From Ditylenchus dipsaci (taxonomy: Eukaryota; Nematoda; Chromadorea; Rhabditida; Anguinidae): DNA of 64,000 bases. The translations under genes and the position numbers were made by a program. This document shows positions 21,752 through 33,372 of the stretch, in pieces (position 1 is the first letter of the stretch; every line of letters begins with the position of its first letter). The stretch spans positions 186,001-250,000 of the forward strand of contig SADC01000020.1 of assembly GCA_004194705.1 (NCBI GenBank). Reading direction: 5' to 3'. The notes beneath the pieces were generated by a model. The model was not told the DNA's origin, ran no database searches, and worked only from the letters and a program-made list of their open reading frames with translations.

Positions 21752-23708
21752 AGGGGCATGCCCGTGCCCGACACGGTGAAATTTGAATTTCCAAAAGGCG
21801 GGGACCATTTTAATGCGTGAGACCAAAAAAATTCAAATTCAAATTTTCATTTCTATTGTATTTGCTGCTGCATATCAGACGTATGCTCCCTAATTTCATG
21901 CAAATTTTTCCTATCTGTGCTCTCTGGATAAGCATTTTTAAATTTGCTGATCAATTTACCGTATTTATTGAAGTGTGTAGCTGAATGAGGGGGCCTAAAT
22001 GAGTTGAATTGTCAAATTGTTGTATGTGTTGACACTGTCAACGCATGAAATCGCCTAAGGATACAAGAAAACGATTTTGGAAGCAATCGAAATAGCATAT
22101 GAAACATTTTTAGGCTTTTGAATTTGATTACGAAATATTTTGATGAGCTAAGGCATTGCTTTATTAGAAAAACTGATAAGCTAAAAATTATTCAGTAGGT
22201 AGCCCTTCGCGCAAATGATGTCCGAATAATTCGGGACCTAAATCTTGAAAATCCCTATTCTACTTAGGATTTCGTGCAAAGTCGTGAAAAATTGCGGATC
22301 GCACATGAGCAGGCACTTCCATTGAACCGGTACTATGAAAAGTTTTGTTTGCTGGCTGAGAAGAAATTTAACAAAGCGTACTCCCTATAAAATGACCCTC
22401 GACAAAGCGTTGAAATTATGTTGTTAGTTATCAAGATTCGTTTCTCAAAAAGTCGTTTCTCAATGTGTCCAGCAAGATTCTTCACAGTCATATTACTGAA
22501 ATATTTCCGTTTCACAAGCCTAGTATAATGTTTATTCGACTGGACGTCGAAAAACCTAGTCCACTAACAGGAAAAGTTGACTGATTCATTTTTGAATACT
22601 CTCGCATAGGCTATAACTAAAAATAGGTGAAACACACAAGGACAAGAAAAATTAAAGAAAGAGTGCTATTTATTTTCCAGTAATGAAACAAACTTCAGGC
22701 TGATTGGGCTTATTTATTTTCAATTCTGGACCTAAACTTCATCACGACGTCTTCTTTTAATAATTAGGAAAATTTAAAGGGCTTTGATAATATCTAGCAA
22801 CCACGATATTCGACACAGAGTATTTATTTCAACAACAACATAATCCGCAGAAGCTAACGGGTTAACAGAGAAAACATGTTCAATAAAGGCGCTGAGCTGG
22901 TCCATAGTAGACTTGATGTTCAGAGCACGCACATTCTGCCAATTCTTTTTCAACAAGGAAACGAGAAAGTTGATACCCAGGGAAATGTTGGCCACCAGCT
23001 CCTCCTGAGTCATCTCGACGTGGCCAATAGCCACTGACAAGCAGAGCACCTGTGAACTCAGGATATTGTAAACCAAGGAAAAAGCGCAACAACAATTATA
23101 AGCCCACCTTCTTCATCTGAAACTTGACTGTAGCACGAATTTCGTCAATCTTGGAGCTTAGAGTCTCATTGTGGGTGACCACCGAAGGGAACATTCCAGC
23201 CTTGTTGAGCCCAGGACCGAGAATACGTGGAATTTGCTTGATCAAAGACTCTGAGGCAACCATGGAAAAAAGCAACCTTTTGAGGGTCGTAGTTCTTCAA
23301 AGCTATTTGAAGCTCGATGGTCTCACGTAACTTGCGCTTCTTTTCGACAGATAGCTTCAGCACTTCAGCCACACATTTATTAAGCGTATCGCGAGAGATT
23401 TTGCTTCCACTGATTGCTTCTTTTGGTTCGGACTTTTTTCAACCTAAGATTTTTTAAGTTAATTAATTTGCTGACACACCAACAGAGATAACAACAAAAC
23501 TCATGACATAATCGGCGATTCCAAAATGCTTATCCAGAAAACACAGACAGGAAAAATTGCATGAAAATTAGGGAGCATACGTCTGATATGCAGCAGCAAA
23601 TACAATAGAAATGAAAATTTGAATTTGAATTTTTTTGGTCTCGCGCATTAAAGTGGTCCCCACCTTTTGGAAATTCAAATTTCACCGTGTCGGGCACGGG
23701 CATGCCCT
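21752..23708. mobile_element. piggyBac-like TTAA element carrying an RPL10A gene fragment
   Basis: TTAA at 21748-21751 and 23709-23712. Ends read inwards AGGGGCATGCCCGTGCCCGA and AGGGCATGCCCGTGCCCGAC, and the inverted repeats run on for about 185 bases (to near 21935 and 23525). No transposase. The 1.6-kb centre contains an RPL10A-derived block (22880-23405) and about 900 bases I do not recognise (21936-22879). Confidence 0.85.
22880..23405 (-). pseudogene. RPL10A: Ribosomal protein L10a (uL1) gene fragment, transposon-borne
   Basis: uL1 forms the large-subunit L1 stalk. Block 23405-23108 holds [16 protein letters not shown], jumps to [19 protein letters not shown] and ends FQMKK; a 58-base intron (GTGGGC...TTCACAG, 23050-23107) follows; block 23049-22880 holds [11 protein letters not shown] and [16 protein letters not shown]. 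Lesions: about 65 codons missing between NYDPQK and the ESLIKQ region, replaced by 16 bases (23261-23276) that also shift frame; no start ATG, with an in-frame stop just upstream; one base lost after STM, so the PAQRLY ending at 22880 is in another frame. The intron shows it came from genomic DNA, not a processed transcript. Pseudogene inside a transposon; assembly error for the missing centre cannot be excluded. Confidence 0.85.
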
Positions 23709-24344
23709 TTAAGGGCCTATATCTCAGTTTAAAAAAATTATTTTGCAAATCGGTTTTTTGCGTTTTCTTACTTACCACGAGTTTACCTGATTCCACATTT
23801 TAACTTTTGGTTGAGCACCCGAAAATCTCAAAATCGAAATATTCTTTCCCGATTTTTTAAGGGTTGAAAAATAAACGCCCATGGGCGATTAAAAAGTGTG
23901 AATACGGTATAAGCAATCATTAACCAACCAATGATCAACAACTATTAGGCCAGGGCTCTCATTTGGGTTGATTTATCAAAAAATTTTTGATTTTAGACAA
24001 CAATAGCTCTTAAAAATCTTAATTTTTGTAAAAGATTTGTCTAACTTTCGAAAAATTGAGCTGGAAGCCATGCATTAGGCAATCGTAGAAAAAAAGTGGG
24101 AAAAAGATCAGGTTAACTTGAAAAATCGGCTAAACTTCGTTATACCACATCCTACCAAAAGTTGATTTTGACCACTTATTCGTGCTTTTCAGAACGTAAT
24201 TAGTCGAAAAAACATGTTTTTGGGATTGTTAAGTATTTTTTCGAGAAAAAAATTTTTGACCGAAAATTGACGTTTTGCCTTGGGGGACCAAGCTAAACCA
24301 TCATAAAAAGGTACCCAGACACCCCAAAAGATGGGATTTGAACA

Positions 24345-25759
24345 TACCGTATTTCCTCTAATATAAGCCCATGCTCTAATAGAAGCCCACCCGGCTAGGG
24401 GAGATTTGCCAAAAACGAAATTTGCCAAAACGAAATTTGCCAAAACGAAATTTGCCAAACGAAATTTGCCAAAACGAAATTTGCCAAAACGAGATTTGCC
24501 AAAACGAAATTTGCCAAAACGAGATTTGCCAAAACGAAATTTGCCAAAACGAAATTTGCCAAAACGAGATTTGCCAAAACGAAATTTGCCAAAACGAAAT
24601 TCGCCAAAACGAAATTTGCCAAAACGAGATTTGCCAAAACGAAATTTGCCAAAACGAAATTTGCCAAAACGAAATTTGCCAAAACGAGATTTGCCAAAAG
24701 ACAAACAGGGGGACCAAGGCAGTTTTTTTACGTTTTTTTTTCGAAATTTTTAGATTGTGTCCAAACCACCCCAGACCGACCAAAACCACCCCAAACCACT
24801 CAAAACACCAAAACCTCCTAAAAATGTTAGTTCTTTCTAACTACTGCTTTGGGTGGCGGTAAATTGATCCAAAAATTTTTGACCCAAGTGGACGATCACT
24901 TGGTTTAGTTAATACGTGAATTACCCAGTAAACCTGAGGTTGTATTATAGAAAAGATTAAAAATGATATGACTTACAGGAACCCAGTTTTGGAGTAGTTT
25001 CGTATCTAGTAAGGTCTCCAGGTGTATGGAGGTGGTAGTACCAAGAAATTGGTATCCAGGTGGTTATACCAAGGCAGTGACGGGGTATCGGTACTCAGGT
25101 GGAAGTGCTTAGGGAATGGTACTTGGGGGCTGGTAGAATGCGTTTTCTGGGTAGTGGTATCTTGATTGTAGTACTCAGTTGGCAGTACCCGAGTTGCATA
25201 TTAGACCATTAAAACCAAGTGGTCGTTCACTTGGATCAAAAATTTTTACGTTTTTCATGTTCCAAAACTTGTTTTCTGGACTAATTCGGACAAGCTGAAG
25301 ATGGTTTGACAGTGGTAAAATAAAGTTTTGTTGTCCACTTAACTGAATCTTAACTGAAGTTGGAAATTTAAATTAACCGTGCAAGCAGCTAGTCATTTTT
25401 TCAGATGACCAACGTAAACGTAAAAAAACTGCCTTGGTCCCCCTGTTCGTCTTTTGGCAAATTTCGTTTTGGCAAATCTCGTTTTGGCAAATTTCGTTTT
25501 GGCAAATTTCGTTTTGGCAAATTTCGTTTTGGCAAATTTCGTTTTGGGAAATTTCGTTTTGGGAAATCTCGTTTTTGGCAAATTTCGTTTTGGCAAAACG
25601 TACATTTGGCAAATTTCGTTTTTGGCAAATCTCCCTAGCCGCCACCCCTTATTTTTTGACTAAGGTTTCGGAGTTAAGGTCATTTTTGATTGACAATTTC
25701 GAGATTTTTGGGAGGTTGAAAATAGAAGCCCATGGGCTTCTATTAGAGGAAATACGGTA
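24345..25759. mobile_element. TACCGTATT-family element, middle layer of the stack
   Basis: TACCGTATTTCCTCTAATAT at left; TATTAGAGGAAATACGGTA at right. Carries the GGCTAGGGG element. Confidence 0.8.
24393..25640. mobile_element. Second copy of the GGCTAGGGG minisatellite element, itself interrupted
   Basis: GGCTAGGGGAGATTTGCC at left, GGCAAATCTCCCTAGCC at right; flanks GCCCACCC and GCCACCCC are an imperfect 8-bp duplication. Forward array of about 20 units (24406-24705), reverse array of about 12 (25452-25630). The core found at 19064-19165 recurs at 25317-25420, but about 560 bases (24755-25316), including a one-sided AACCAAGTGGTCG family end, are inserted before it. Confidence 0.8.
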
Positions 25760-25769
25760 GTTTTGTTGA

Positions 25770-25965
25770 CTGGGGCCTATCGCGTAAAAAACTCTGGTAT
25801 GCATACATTTTTATGCATCCAGAGTCACTTACGAGTGATTTGCGTCTGAGGTATGTGGGTGTGCGCATCTCAACCCAAGCAACCAAGCCCCTGCGCTCCC
25901 GAAGGGGTCGCAGTGGGCTTGGTTGGTTAGAGATGCGCGCACTCACTTACCTTAGACATAATTCC
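25770..25965. repeat. Dispersed repeat with GC-rich hairpin, copy 1
   Basis: ACTCTGGTATGCAT, CATCCAGAGTCACT, GTGGGTGTGCGCATCTCAAC and a CAAGCCCCTGCGC hairpin; recurs in the opposite direction at about 53385-53560. Confidence 0.7.
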
Positions 25966-26249
25966 GAGCAAGACTCTTGATTAAAAATGCATTGAAGACT
26001 CTTTTTGCCTAGCTGCAGTGACCAAAACGGGGTGAAATGACCTTTTATAAGATGGTTTACCTTGGTCCCCAAGGCAAAAAGTCAATTTTGGGCAAAAAGT
26101 TTTTTCTCCAAAATTTCCTTCCCAATCCCAAAAACATGTTTTTTCGAATAATTACGTTCTGAAAAGCACGAATAAGTGGTCAAAATCAACTTTTGTAGGA
26201 TGTGGTATAACGAATTCCAGCCGAAAAATCTGAAAGAAATTTTAAAAAA

Positions 26250-26325
26250 CACCTGCCAGTCAGAGGGACTCGAACCCTCTGACTGGGGATGGTAGGCGCT
26301 GAAACCCATCCAACTGCGTCATCCC
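26250..26325 (-). ncRNA. tRNA-like sequence, probably a tRNA-derived SINE head
   Basis: On the - strand there is an A-box-like GACGCAGTTGGATGGG and a perfect B-box GGGTTCGAGTCCC inside a 10-bp stem (CAGTCAGAGGG/CCCTCTGACTG), with TTTTTT shortly after. The 5' and 3' ends do not pair as an acceptor stem, so I do not call a functional tRNA. Confidence 0.4.
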
Positions 26326-26443
26326 GACACACTTGATGAGAGACTAAAGCTGCTTATATACCCGATATTCTATCACAAAGGTAAACAGGCACTTATTGGC
26401 GCCTTTATCGTGTTTGTACCTACTAATAGTTGTGAACTTAGTT

Positions 26444-26600
26444 AGACCGCCGCCGGCGGCACCCCTCGGTTACCTTCGGCGGCCCCCGGCGGTGCCCGCC
26501 GGTCATTGTTTTTCGAGATGATTGTGCCGCTCTCATCTCAAAATCTATGACCACCGGGGGGCCGCCAAAGGTAACCGAAGGGGTGCCGCGGCGGCGGTCC
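26444..26600. mobile_element. GC-rich palindromic MITE
   Basis: GACCGCCGCCGGCGGCACCC at left and its near inverse at right, with CGGTTACCTTCGGCGG arms around an AT-richer loop. Sharp GC contrast with the surroundings. Confidence 0.7.
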
Positions 26601-27860
26601 AACTATGGTTGTGAATCATTTCAAGGATTCCAGGGATACTGACCATCAATTGGTCTTGAACACGAAAATCTGTCCAAAATCTAGGCTCAAATTCACCATC
26701 TCCAACTTAGAGGGACTTATAAACTTGAGGTGCTCTTGAGGGGAGACCACTTGCAATACTTGACCAACCACTAGCACAGCGTGTCAATACCTTATATGCT
26801 GTCAACTACACACTGGCGTGGTGTTTTTGAATTTTTTCTGCTAATTATTCGAATTTTTAACGCTCCTTTATGATTTTTTTTCTTTTCGAAACTTTTTGGT
26901 TCTTTACATAAAAGATGATTCGTAAAGATTTACAAAATCAAAAATCAAATTTTTGTCTTGGAGAAACAATTCATCGCCAACTTTTGATTGTAAACTGTAT
27001 TTATAGTGCAAATTTTCCATGCTCAACTGTTTAAAAAACCATACTTGTTCATGACAATGGGAATTTGGCGAATTCAAATGCGCGCGGGTCACCTTTTTTA
27101 CTCCAAAAATACTTTTTGAATATGTATTGTTGTTGTATAATAATAAAAAACGAAACTTTATATAAGTAACCTAGTTGGCTCAGGGTATAGTAGCGCGGTT
27201 TAGGTTGAAAGCTGTTAAGGAGATAGTCTCGACACAAAAAAATCCTAGTTTTTTGTTTTTAAATGTGGTATAGAGCCATATTTTGTGGACAGCTCGGTGT
27301 TTTGATGTCAGAAAAACTTGTTCATAATTAAAGTTGAATTAGCGTCATAAATATCAGCATTTCTGAATTCTTTCAAAAAATTTCCTGAATATCGAAATTC
27401 AATAGATAACTGAAAAACAACTCGATGTTTTTTCCTTTTCCAATTCAATTTCCAGGCATTTTGGAAGGAATTTCAAAATTCTGATATTTATGATGCTGAT
27501 TCAACTTTTAATTTTGCACAGGTTTGTTCGACATTGCAACACCAATTTGTCAACAACATATAGCTAAAAAACATTTTGAAAATAAAACACGCAGTTCGAC
27601 ACCTTAAATTAGAGTAACGCTGAAATTTGCAAAAAGTTAAAACAATTGAAGATTTCTTTTTTAGGAAAAATGGGAAAAACCATTTATTTGAGCTGTTGTT
27701 TAGCAGCTGCACGCGTTGGTCGAAGCACGCATGCATGGGTAGCATAGTCTATTTTAGACACGTGTACACTTTAGATGTGCACATATAAAAATAAAGACGT
27801 CAATAGAGTACATGAATGGCTTTGAATGTCTGGCCGATCAGAAAAACAACAAATTTTGCA

Positions 27861-27866
27861 TATAAA
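27861..27866 (+). promoter_or_regulatory. TATA box of the 27957 gene
   Basis: TATAAA 91 bases before the ATG. Confidence 0.35.
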
Positions 27867-27956
27867 CTCAAGAAGACCTCGACAAAACATTATCACTTGC
27901 AAATTTTTCTTATTGTGCATACTTGCTGTTTATTTGAGTAATATTCCAACTCAACC

Positions 27957-28277
27957 ATGCGTTTCATTATATTTCTTGTTATATTCACAATTCTATTCAT
28001 GAGTTCAAACAACCCATTTGGAAGCGCTGATCCTCATGCACATGTACAAAATGGTAGAAGTGGCAGGCATACTAAAACATCTAGGGGACACCGCAAACCG
28101 CATTCTAGTGGAAAAGTGATGAAAAACAAAGATTTCTCTGGCTTTGTCATAGATCCAAAAGATATATTTGAGCAATACAATTATGAGTGCAACGGAATAG
28201 CAAAAAGAAACAATTTTTTGTTGGGAAGTTTTTTCAATAATTGTAAAATTCAACAAAAGAATTCAACTACTGAATAA
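27957..28277 (+). CDS. Small secreted protein, unknown family, single exon
   Basis: 106 residues starting with a clear signal peptide (MRFIIFLVIFTILFMSS). The mature part opens with a His/Lys/Arg/Ser-rich segment (about residues 26-56, including GRHTKTSRGHRKPHSSGK), then a more ordered region with FSGFVIDPKD and two cysteines (YECNG, NNCK) that could form one disulfide. No match to a family I know. A TATA box and a purine context before the ATG favour a real gene; no canonical poly(A) signal was seen right after the stop. Flanked by repeats; no paralogue in the window. Confidence 0.55.
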   Translation: MRFIIFLVIFTILFMSSNNPFGSADPHAHVQNGRSGRHTKTSRGHRKPHSSGKVMKNKDFSGFVIDPKDIFEQYNYECNGIAKRNNFLLGSFFNNCKIQQKNSTTE

Positions 28278-28504
28278 TTTAGCAGATTTATTTTTCAAAC
28301 TCGCTCATACAGGATGTCAAAACAAATATTATTTAAAAATATTATTTTCGGGACACCTTGCACATTGCCTCGTACAGAGCCATTTAAAAAACACCTTAAA
28401 GGTGCTTTTTGAGATTTGAGCAAATTTTCTGCGAAAAATTCAAAAATTCTTCATATTCAAATAGAAAAATGATTCTCTCTTAAAATAGCTTCAAGTTTTC
28501 ACAA

Positions 28505-29135
28505 AAAAACTTATTCTTGTCACTTAAAAGACTGATTGTCGTCATCAAAATGCTTTTTCTTCAAATCAGGTAAACCTTTTTTTGCAGCTGATTTGGTCTT
28601 GTAGCTGATTTACGTCATTTTGCAGCAGATTTGGATGATCCACAGAAGAGACTAAGCACTTTCAATTTTTTTAATTTGTCCAAAAATGGTTCTATACTTT
28701 GTCTGCGGCAATTTTACCATATTTTAAGCATTTTTACAAAAAATTAGCTTGGACCAAGGTAGCCGAAAATTTTTGGGCACCTTGAATGTGACCTTGGTCC
28801 CGCAAGGCAATTTTTTTGCAAAAAAAAAAATTCACGCAAAAATGCTCAAACATGGTAAAAAGACTGTAGAAAAAGTATTAAACCATTTTTGGAAAAAATT
28901 TAAAAAAAATTGATGGATTGGTCCCATCTGAGGATCAGCCAAATCAGCTTCACAAAGACGGAAATCGGCTGCAAAAAAAAGATTTGCCCCTTCAAATCCA
29001 TCCAAAAAATTTCTGTTCAAAGCAAAAATAACTTTTTGTCTTGAAGCGAAATTTTTTGGATGAAGAAAAAGCTTTTCGCTGAAAAATGTTTTTCAGTGAC
29101 AGTAATTGGTCTTTCAGTCACAAAAATAAGTTTTG
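28505..29135. mobile_element. Foldback element centred on an ACCAAGGT motif
   Basis: Left half (TTGCAGCTGATTTGG, TTTGTCCAAAAATGG, ACCATATTTTAAGCATTTTT) is the inverse of the right half; the centre reads GGACCAAGGT...ACCTTGGTCC. No coding capacity. Confidence 0.6.
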
Positions 29136-29314
29136 CTGCGTGGAATTCTTTAGTAGAAAACTGCGCATAAAAATTTAAAATGCGCCTTTTGAACTTTTGA
29201 AAAATTTCGGCTGGTGAAATGTCTGTCTGTTGAAAAAAATTCTGTTGAATTATTATCCTGCTTTTAAAATTAGAATGGTGAATTATACGGGTTTTAAACT
29301 ATTTATTGTTTAAT

Positions 29315-29525
29315 TACCGTATTAACTCTAATAGGCTGACATGTAGGGTCATACTTCAATCAACCAAAAATCTGAAAATTTTTAGATCAATTTTGAGATT
29401 TTAGGGTGAAAATTCAAAATATAAAAAGCTGGATCGATAAGACTCGTAGGGGTTAAGAAAACTATAAAAACAGCTGTGCAAAACAGGAATATAAATACTG
29501 TCGCCCTATTAGAGTAAATACGGTA
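29315..29525. mobile_element. TACCGTATT-family MITE
   Basis: TACCGTATTAACTCTAATAG at left, CTATTAGAGTAAATACGGTA at right; interior family blocks (AAAAATCTGAAAATTTTTAG, GTTAAGAAAAC). Confidence 0.75.
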
Positions 29526-30020
29526 TATTTTCATATAACATGGTTGTTGAATTCTCTTCTGTTAAATTATCCTGCATTCTTCTGAATAAACAACCCATTT
29601 ATTTTTCGCCTTAAACTTGCATGATTTCATTACGTTACACAATAAATTTATGTTACTTTAACCAGCTTGTGCACCGATTGACAAAACATGTTAAAAATTC
29701 GGATGACTGGTTGAAAAAGGTCAAAATATTGTTTCAAGAATGAACCTCAACAATTTTAATTAAACTTAAACAAACCCAAGTATTAATACGTATTTCCTCT
29801 AATAGCTGCCCAGGGCTCTTATTTTCAATCTATAATTTCGTTTGCCTGTGATCATTTCGCGGTTTTTAAGGATTTCTTTTCAAAAACCAAAATACATTGT
29901 AGAAAAGCATTTGATGTCTCAGCCAATCATTTCTTCTTATAAGTCTTTAATAACAAAATACAAAGTTGAAACTACAATTTTGTCAAAATTAAAATCTAAA
30001 AAAGGTCGTCGGACTAAAGC

Positions 30021-30283
30021 TACCGTATTTCTTTTAATTATGGCTCATGGGTTAAAAACTTCAACAGCTTAAAAATTCAGATTTGGGATCTTAAAATTTT
30101 GTCACTTTTTCAAGCAATTTTTCAATTCTAACAATTTTCTAACATAGGTATCATGGTATCAGAGTATAAAACCTAATTCCAGATCTTTAATGTGCATTCT
30201 CTGAAACACAGAGGAAGCGGGTGAGCTGTAATTGAAGCATGGGCTAAAATTAGAGAGGAGGCATAATTGGAGGAAATACGCTA
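30021..30283. mobile_element. TACCGTATT-family MITE (with a loose half-copy at 29786-29850)
   Basis: TACCGTATTTCTTTTAATTA at left and the inverse TAATTGGAGGAAATACGCTA at right. Confidence 0.65.
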
Positions 30284-30521
30284 GTTTGTTTTATAACACG
30301 GATACTTCGCACTATCACCTTTTGGTTTCGGGGTTATATTAATGGAGTTTTGACTGTACCTAGAAATCGTCTTTTTGTTGCACAAATTTATGGCGGGAAC
30401 TTTTGCTACCAGGTTTTATTTAACCAGTGTTTTCATAAAACTTTCGACTAAAATCCCATAAAAATAATAGTAGTTAGATTTTTCGATGGGCTCTCGATTC
30501 TTAAGTATTCTCTGGTAGGGT

Positions 30522-31667
30522 TACCGTATTTCCTCTAATAGAAGTCCCCCTCCTATTATAAGCCCCCTTCTAATATAAGCGCTCCCCCCTCCTAGGGGTA
30601 TCCTAAAAATATAAGCCCCCTCTTTTATATAAACCCAAAGCCAATTTTTTTATTCGATAAATAGCTATTGTTAATAGTGAAAAAAGGTGCAAAGAATGCC
30701 TTTATGTATTGATAAGCACATCTTTCAAAGTGGACCGCTGGAATACTTGTGAATGAGTGAATCTTAAAGCAAAAGAGCATCGATCCAAGAATCATTTTAG
30801 CGGGTACTTTGTTGGTTTATGCAGTAATCATCAGCAGAAAATCAAGAATAAACGATAAATAGTGACGTAGGTTTACGTTTAAGGGACAAGAAAATAAATT
30901 GGGAGCATAGGTCAGATAAAAAAGGGATAACGGCATTTCGCAGCGAATTTTTCGTCTTTTTTTTAGATTTTTGGACCTTTTTTTTTTGTAAATAAATACA
31001 CACCATCGTATAGCACTGCGATTACAATTTATAATAAGGTTTGTCAAATGGACCGAAAAGGTAAAATATAAACAAAATTATATCATAATTTTACTTTTAT
31101 GTACCACATTTTGCAAAGCTATTACTCTAAACGAGGGTAGACAGGCGCCTTACAAGCGCCCAACTTTTATCGGAAAACATCCTCTTTAGTGAGATTTCAA
31201 TTATTAATTTTTATCCTAAAATGTCTCCTTGAATACCAAGCTTTACCTTTCCTCTTGCGTACGTTCCCAGGCCACTACTACCTCTCAGCATCACTTTATT
31301 CAAATCAAGATAATATGCTGCGAATTTCCGATACGCCAAAAAAATGCAGGAAAAATGCCTCCAAGAGAAACTTGGTGGAGGGGTAAACTGGTGAACGGGT
31401 AAACGGTGTTTATAGAAAAACAGTGGTTTTGATGTTAAAACGCTGCTTTATTATTGTTATGTGAAAAATTAGAAGTGATCGGAGGTTGACGTAAGAACAT
31501 TATGACCCAGAATTTTTTCCGCGTCTTCGGCGCGGCGAGTTCAAAAAAATAAAGACCCTCCCCCTCACTCTAATACAAGCCCCCCCCCCTCTAATATAAG
31601 CCTCCCCCCCCCCTAGAGGGCATCCATAAAATAGAAGCCCCGGGCTTCTATTAGAGGAAATACGGTA
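30522..31667. mobile_element. Long TACCGTATT-family element
   Basis: TACCGTATTTCCTCTAATAG at left and CTATTAGAGGAAATACGGTA at right; inward of each end are C-rich ATAAGCCCCC runs. The roughly 800-base middle has no recognised gene. Confidence 0.75.
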
Positions 31668-32186
31668 TGTAATTCTTGCATTGAGTTAATATGAAGCACG
31701 CTTGCCAGGTGAGTTGCATAAACCTATGAAAACAACATTAAATTCATTATGAGTTTTACAATAAAAATTAAAGGCAGAAAGTTCTAAATTTGCTACTTTT
31801 TTAATAATCTTTCTTGAACTTTACTACAGTCGGCGCTCGTTACAGCATCCCCCAAAAATTCGTTATCGCTCAGGATCCGACGCTTTTTTAGCTCAATTTT
31901 TAAAGGGTTTTCCAAGTTCTGTTTTCACAGTCTGGTCCGAAATAACCAGTCTGAAAACTTTTCTGAGAAAGACGACAATTTTGCAATTTAGATTAGCAGT
32001 GCTGTATCAAGCGTCTATTGGAAGAAATGTAAATTTTTCATTGTGAAACTCATTATGGAATTTTATATTATTTTTTTAATATATATAGAGCCCACTGACG
32101 ACCCGTTGGTCAAATCAATGCAAACGCAAGAATCAATTAGCAGACCATTAGTTTGGTAGCAAGTGATTTTGCGCAAAAACTTAGGT

Positions 32187-32424
32187 TACCGTATTTTCTC
32201 TATTAATTACCCCGGGGTAATTATTGTTCAACCCATGAAAAATCGGAAAAAAATTATTTTAATTTTGAGATTTTGGATGCTCAACCAAAATCTAAAAAAT
32301 GGAATTAACTGAGTTCGTGGTGATTAAGAAAACGCAAAAAAAAATATTTTCAAAATAATTTTTTGAGCTGAGATACAGGGTGCCTATGGGGGTAATTAAT
32401 AGAGAGGGATAATTATTAAGGTAT
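32187..32424. mobile_element. TACCGTATT-family MITE
   Basis: TACCGTATTTTCTCTATTAA at left; GTAATTAATAGAGAGGGATA at right, with a decayed extreme right end. Confidence 0.65.
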
Positions 32425-32991
32425 ATATAAAAAAGTTGGCTGAAAAAACTCGATTTTGGGGAGCTTCACCCATCCGCGAAAGTCCATGACAAAACTTTCC
32501 AAAAATGGGCACTTGCTGAATTACATGGTGCATGGGTGCAATTCCCCTGTAGTATAAGCCAAATTTTTTAGCTGGAATATATGAAATTATGTAATCCTCC
32601 TTATCCTATAATAATTATTGCTTTTTACCTTGATATTTTTTATACGTCTGTGCTTAAGTTCATGATTGGCGGACTCCGACACTTTTTCCTAATTTTTCTA
32701 GTTAGGTTGTTCAAGTCCATCTTAAAGTAAAGTGGTTCGTCCTGCATTTTACAGCAAGCCGAAAAAAACAATTAAAACACCAAGGTAAAATTTCAATACT
32801 TTTTTAAGTGATACATTATACAGTTCTACGTGACAGTCAAGACTGGATATAAGGTCACCCCAAAAAGTTCGTTCTCCCCTAGGCTCCGACACTTTGTTAC
32901 TTCCATTTTTAAAAGATTTTGCCAGTTATATTTTTGCAGTCTGATCCCAAATATCCCAAAGATTTCTTATTTCTGTCTCAAATTTACTTAA

Positions 32992-33372
32992 AGGGCCCTG
33001 TCTCTTCCTTATCATGGTAATTTCAAAAGTTGAATGCGCGCGGGACCACATGAATTTTTTCCATAATGTTTTTGAATTGTTTTTTTTTGCATTTTGAATT
33101 ATAAACGTTATGTTCTATTCGATATGATGTCAACTCATGACAGTGACAGTTGAGGAGCAGTGCAAGTCGGATGAGTTGTCCGATCTGACATAGTCAAGCA
33201 ACATTGTGCTCGACTAGTGAATGGTTCTTAGTTTTGAACAAATTTTCAAATTTATTTTCTAAACAATGAGCGCGAATAAAAAAACAATTCGAAAACATTA
33301 TTGACAAAATCTATGTGGTCCCGCGCGCATTCAAACCTTTGAAATCGCCATGATAAGGAAGAGACAGGGTCC
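32992..33372. mobile_element. TTAA-flanked MITE
   Basis: TTAA at 32988-32991 and 33373-33376. AGGGCCCTGTCTCTTCCTTA at left and the inverse at right; GAATGCGCGCGGGACCACAT arms. Cleanest member of the family at 1266 and 6231. Confidence 0.8.

Larger units (their letters stand above)
21682..23909. mobile_element. TACCGTATT-family element split by a TTAA element
   Basis: TACCGTATTCACTCTATTTA at left and GTGTGAATACGGTA at right. Skipping 21752-23708 joins the halves into the normal family layout (CCACCC then CCTATATCTCAG, as in the copy at 61493). Confidence 0.75.
24118..26240. mobile_element. Outer inverted-repeat element around a nested stack
   Basis: Arms 24118-24310 and 26030-26240 are inverted copies (GTTATACCACATCCTACCAA, TTCGTGCTTTTCAGAACGTA and inverses). 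Between them sits the 24345-25759 element. The right arm is followed by tRNA-like sequence. Confidence 0.6.
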
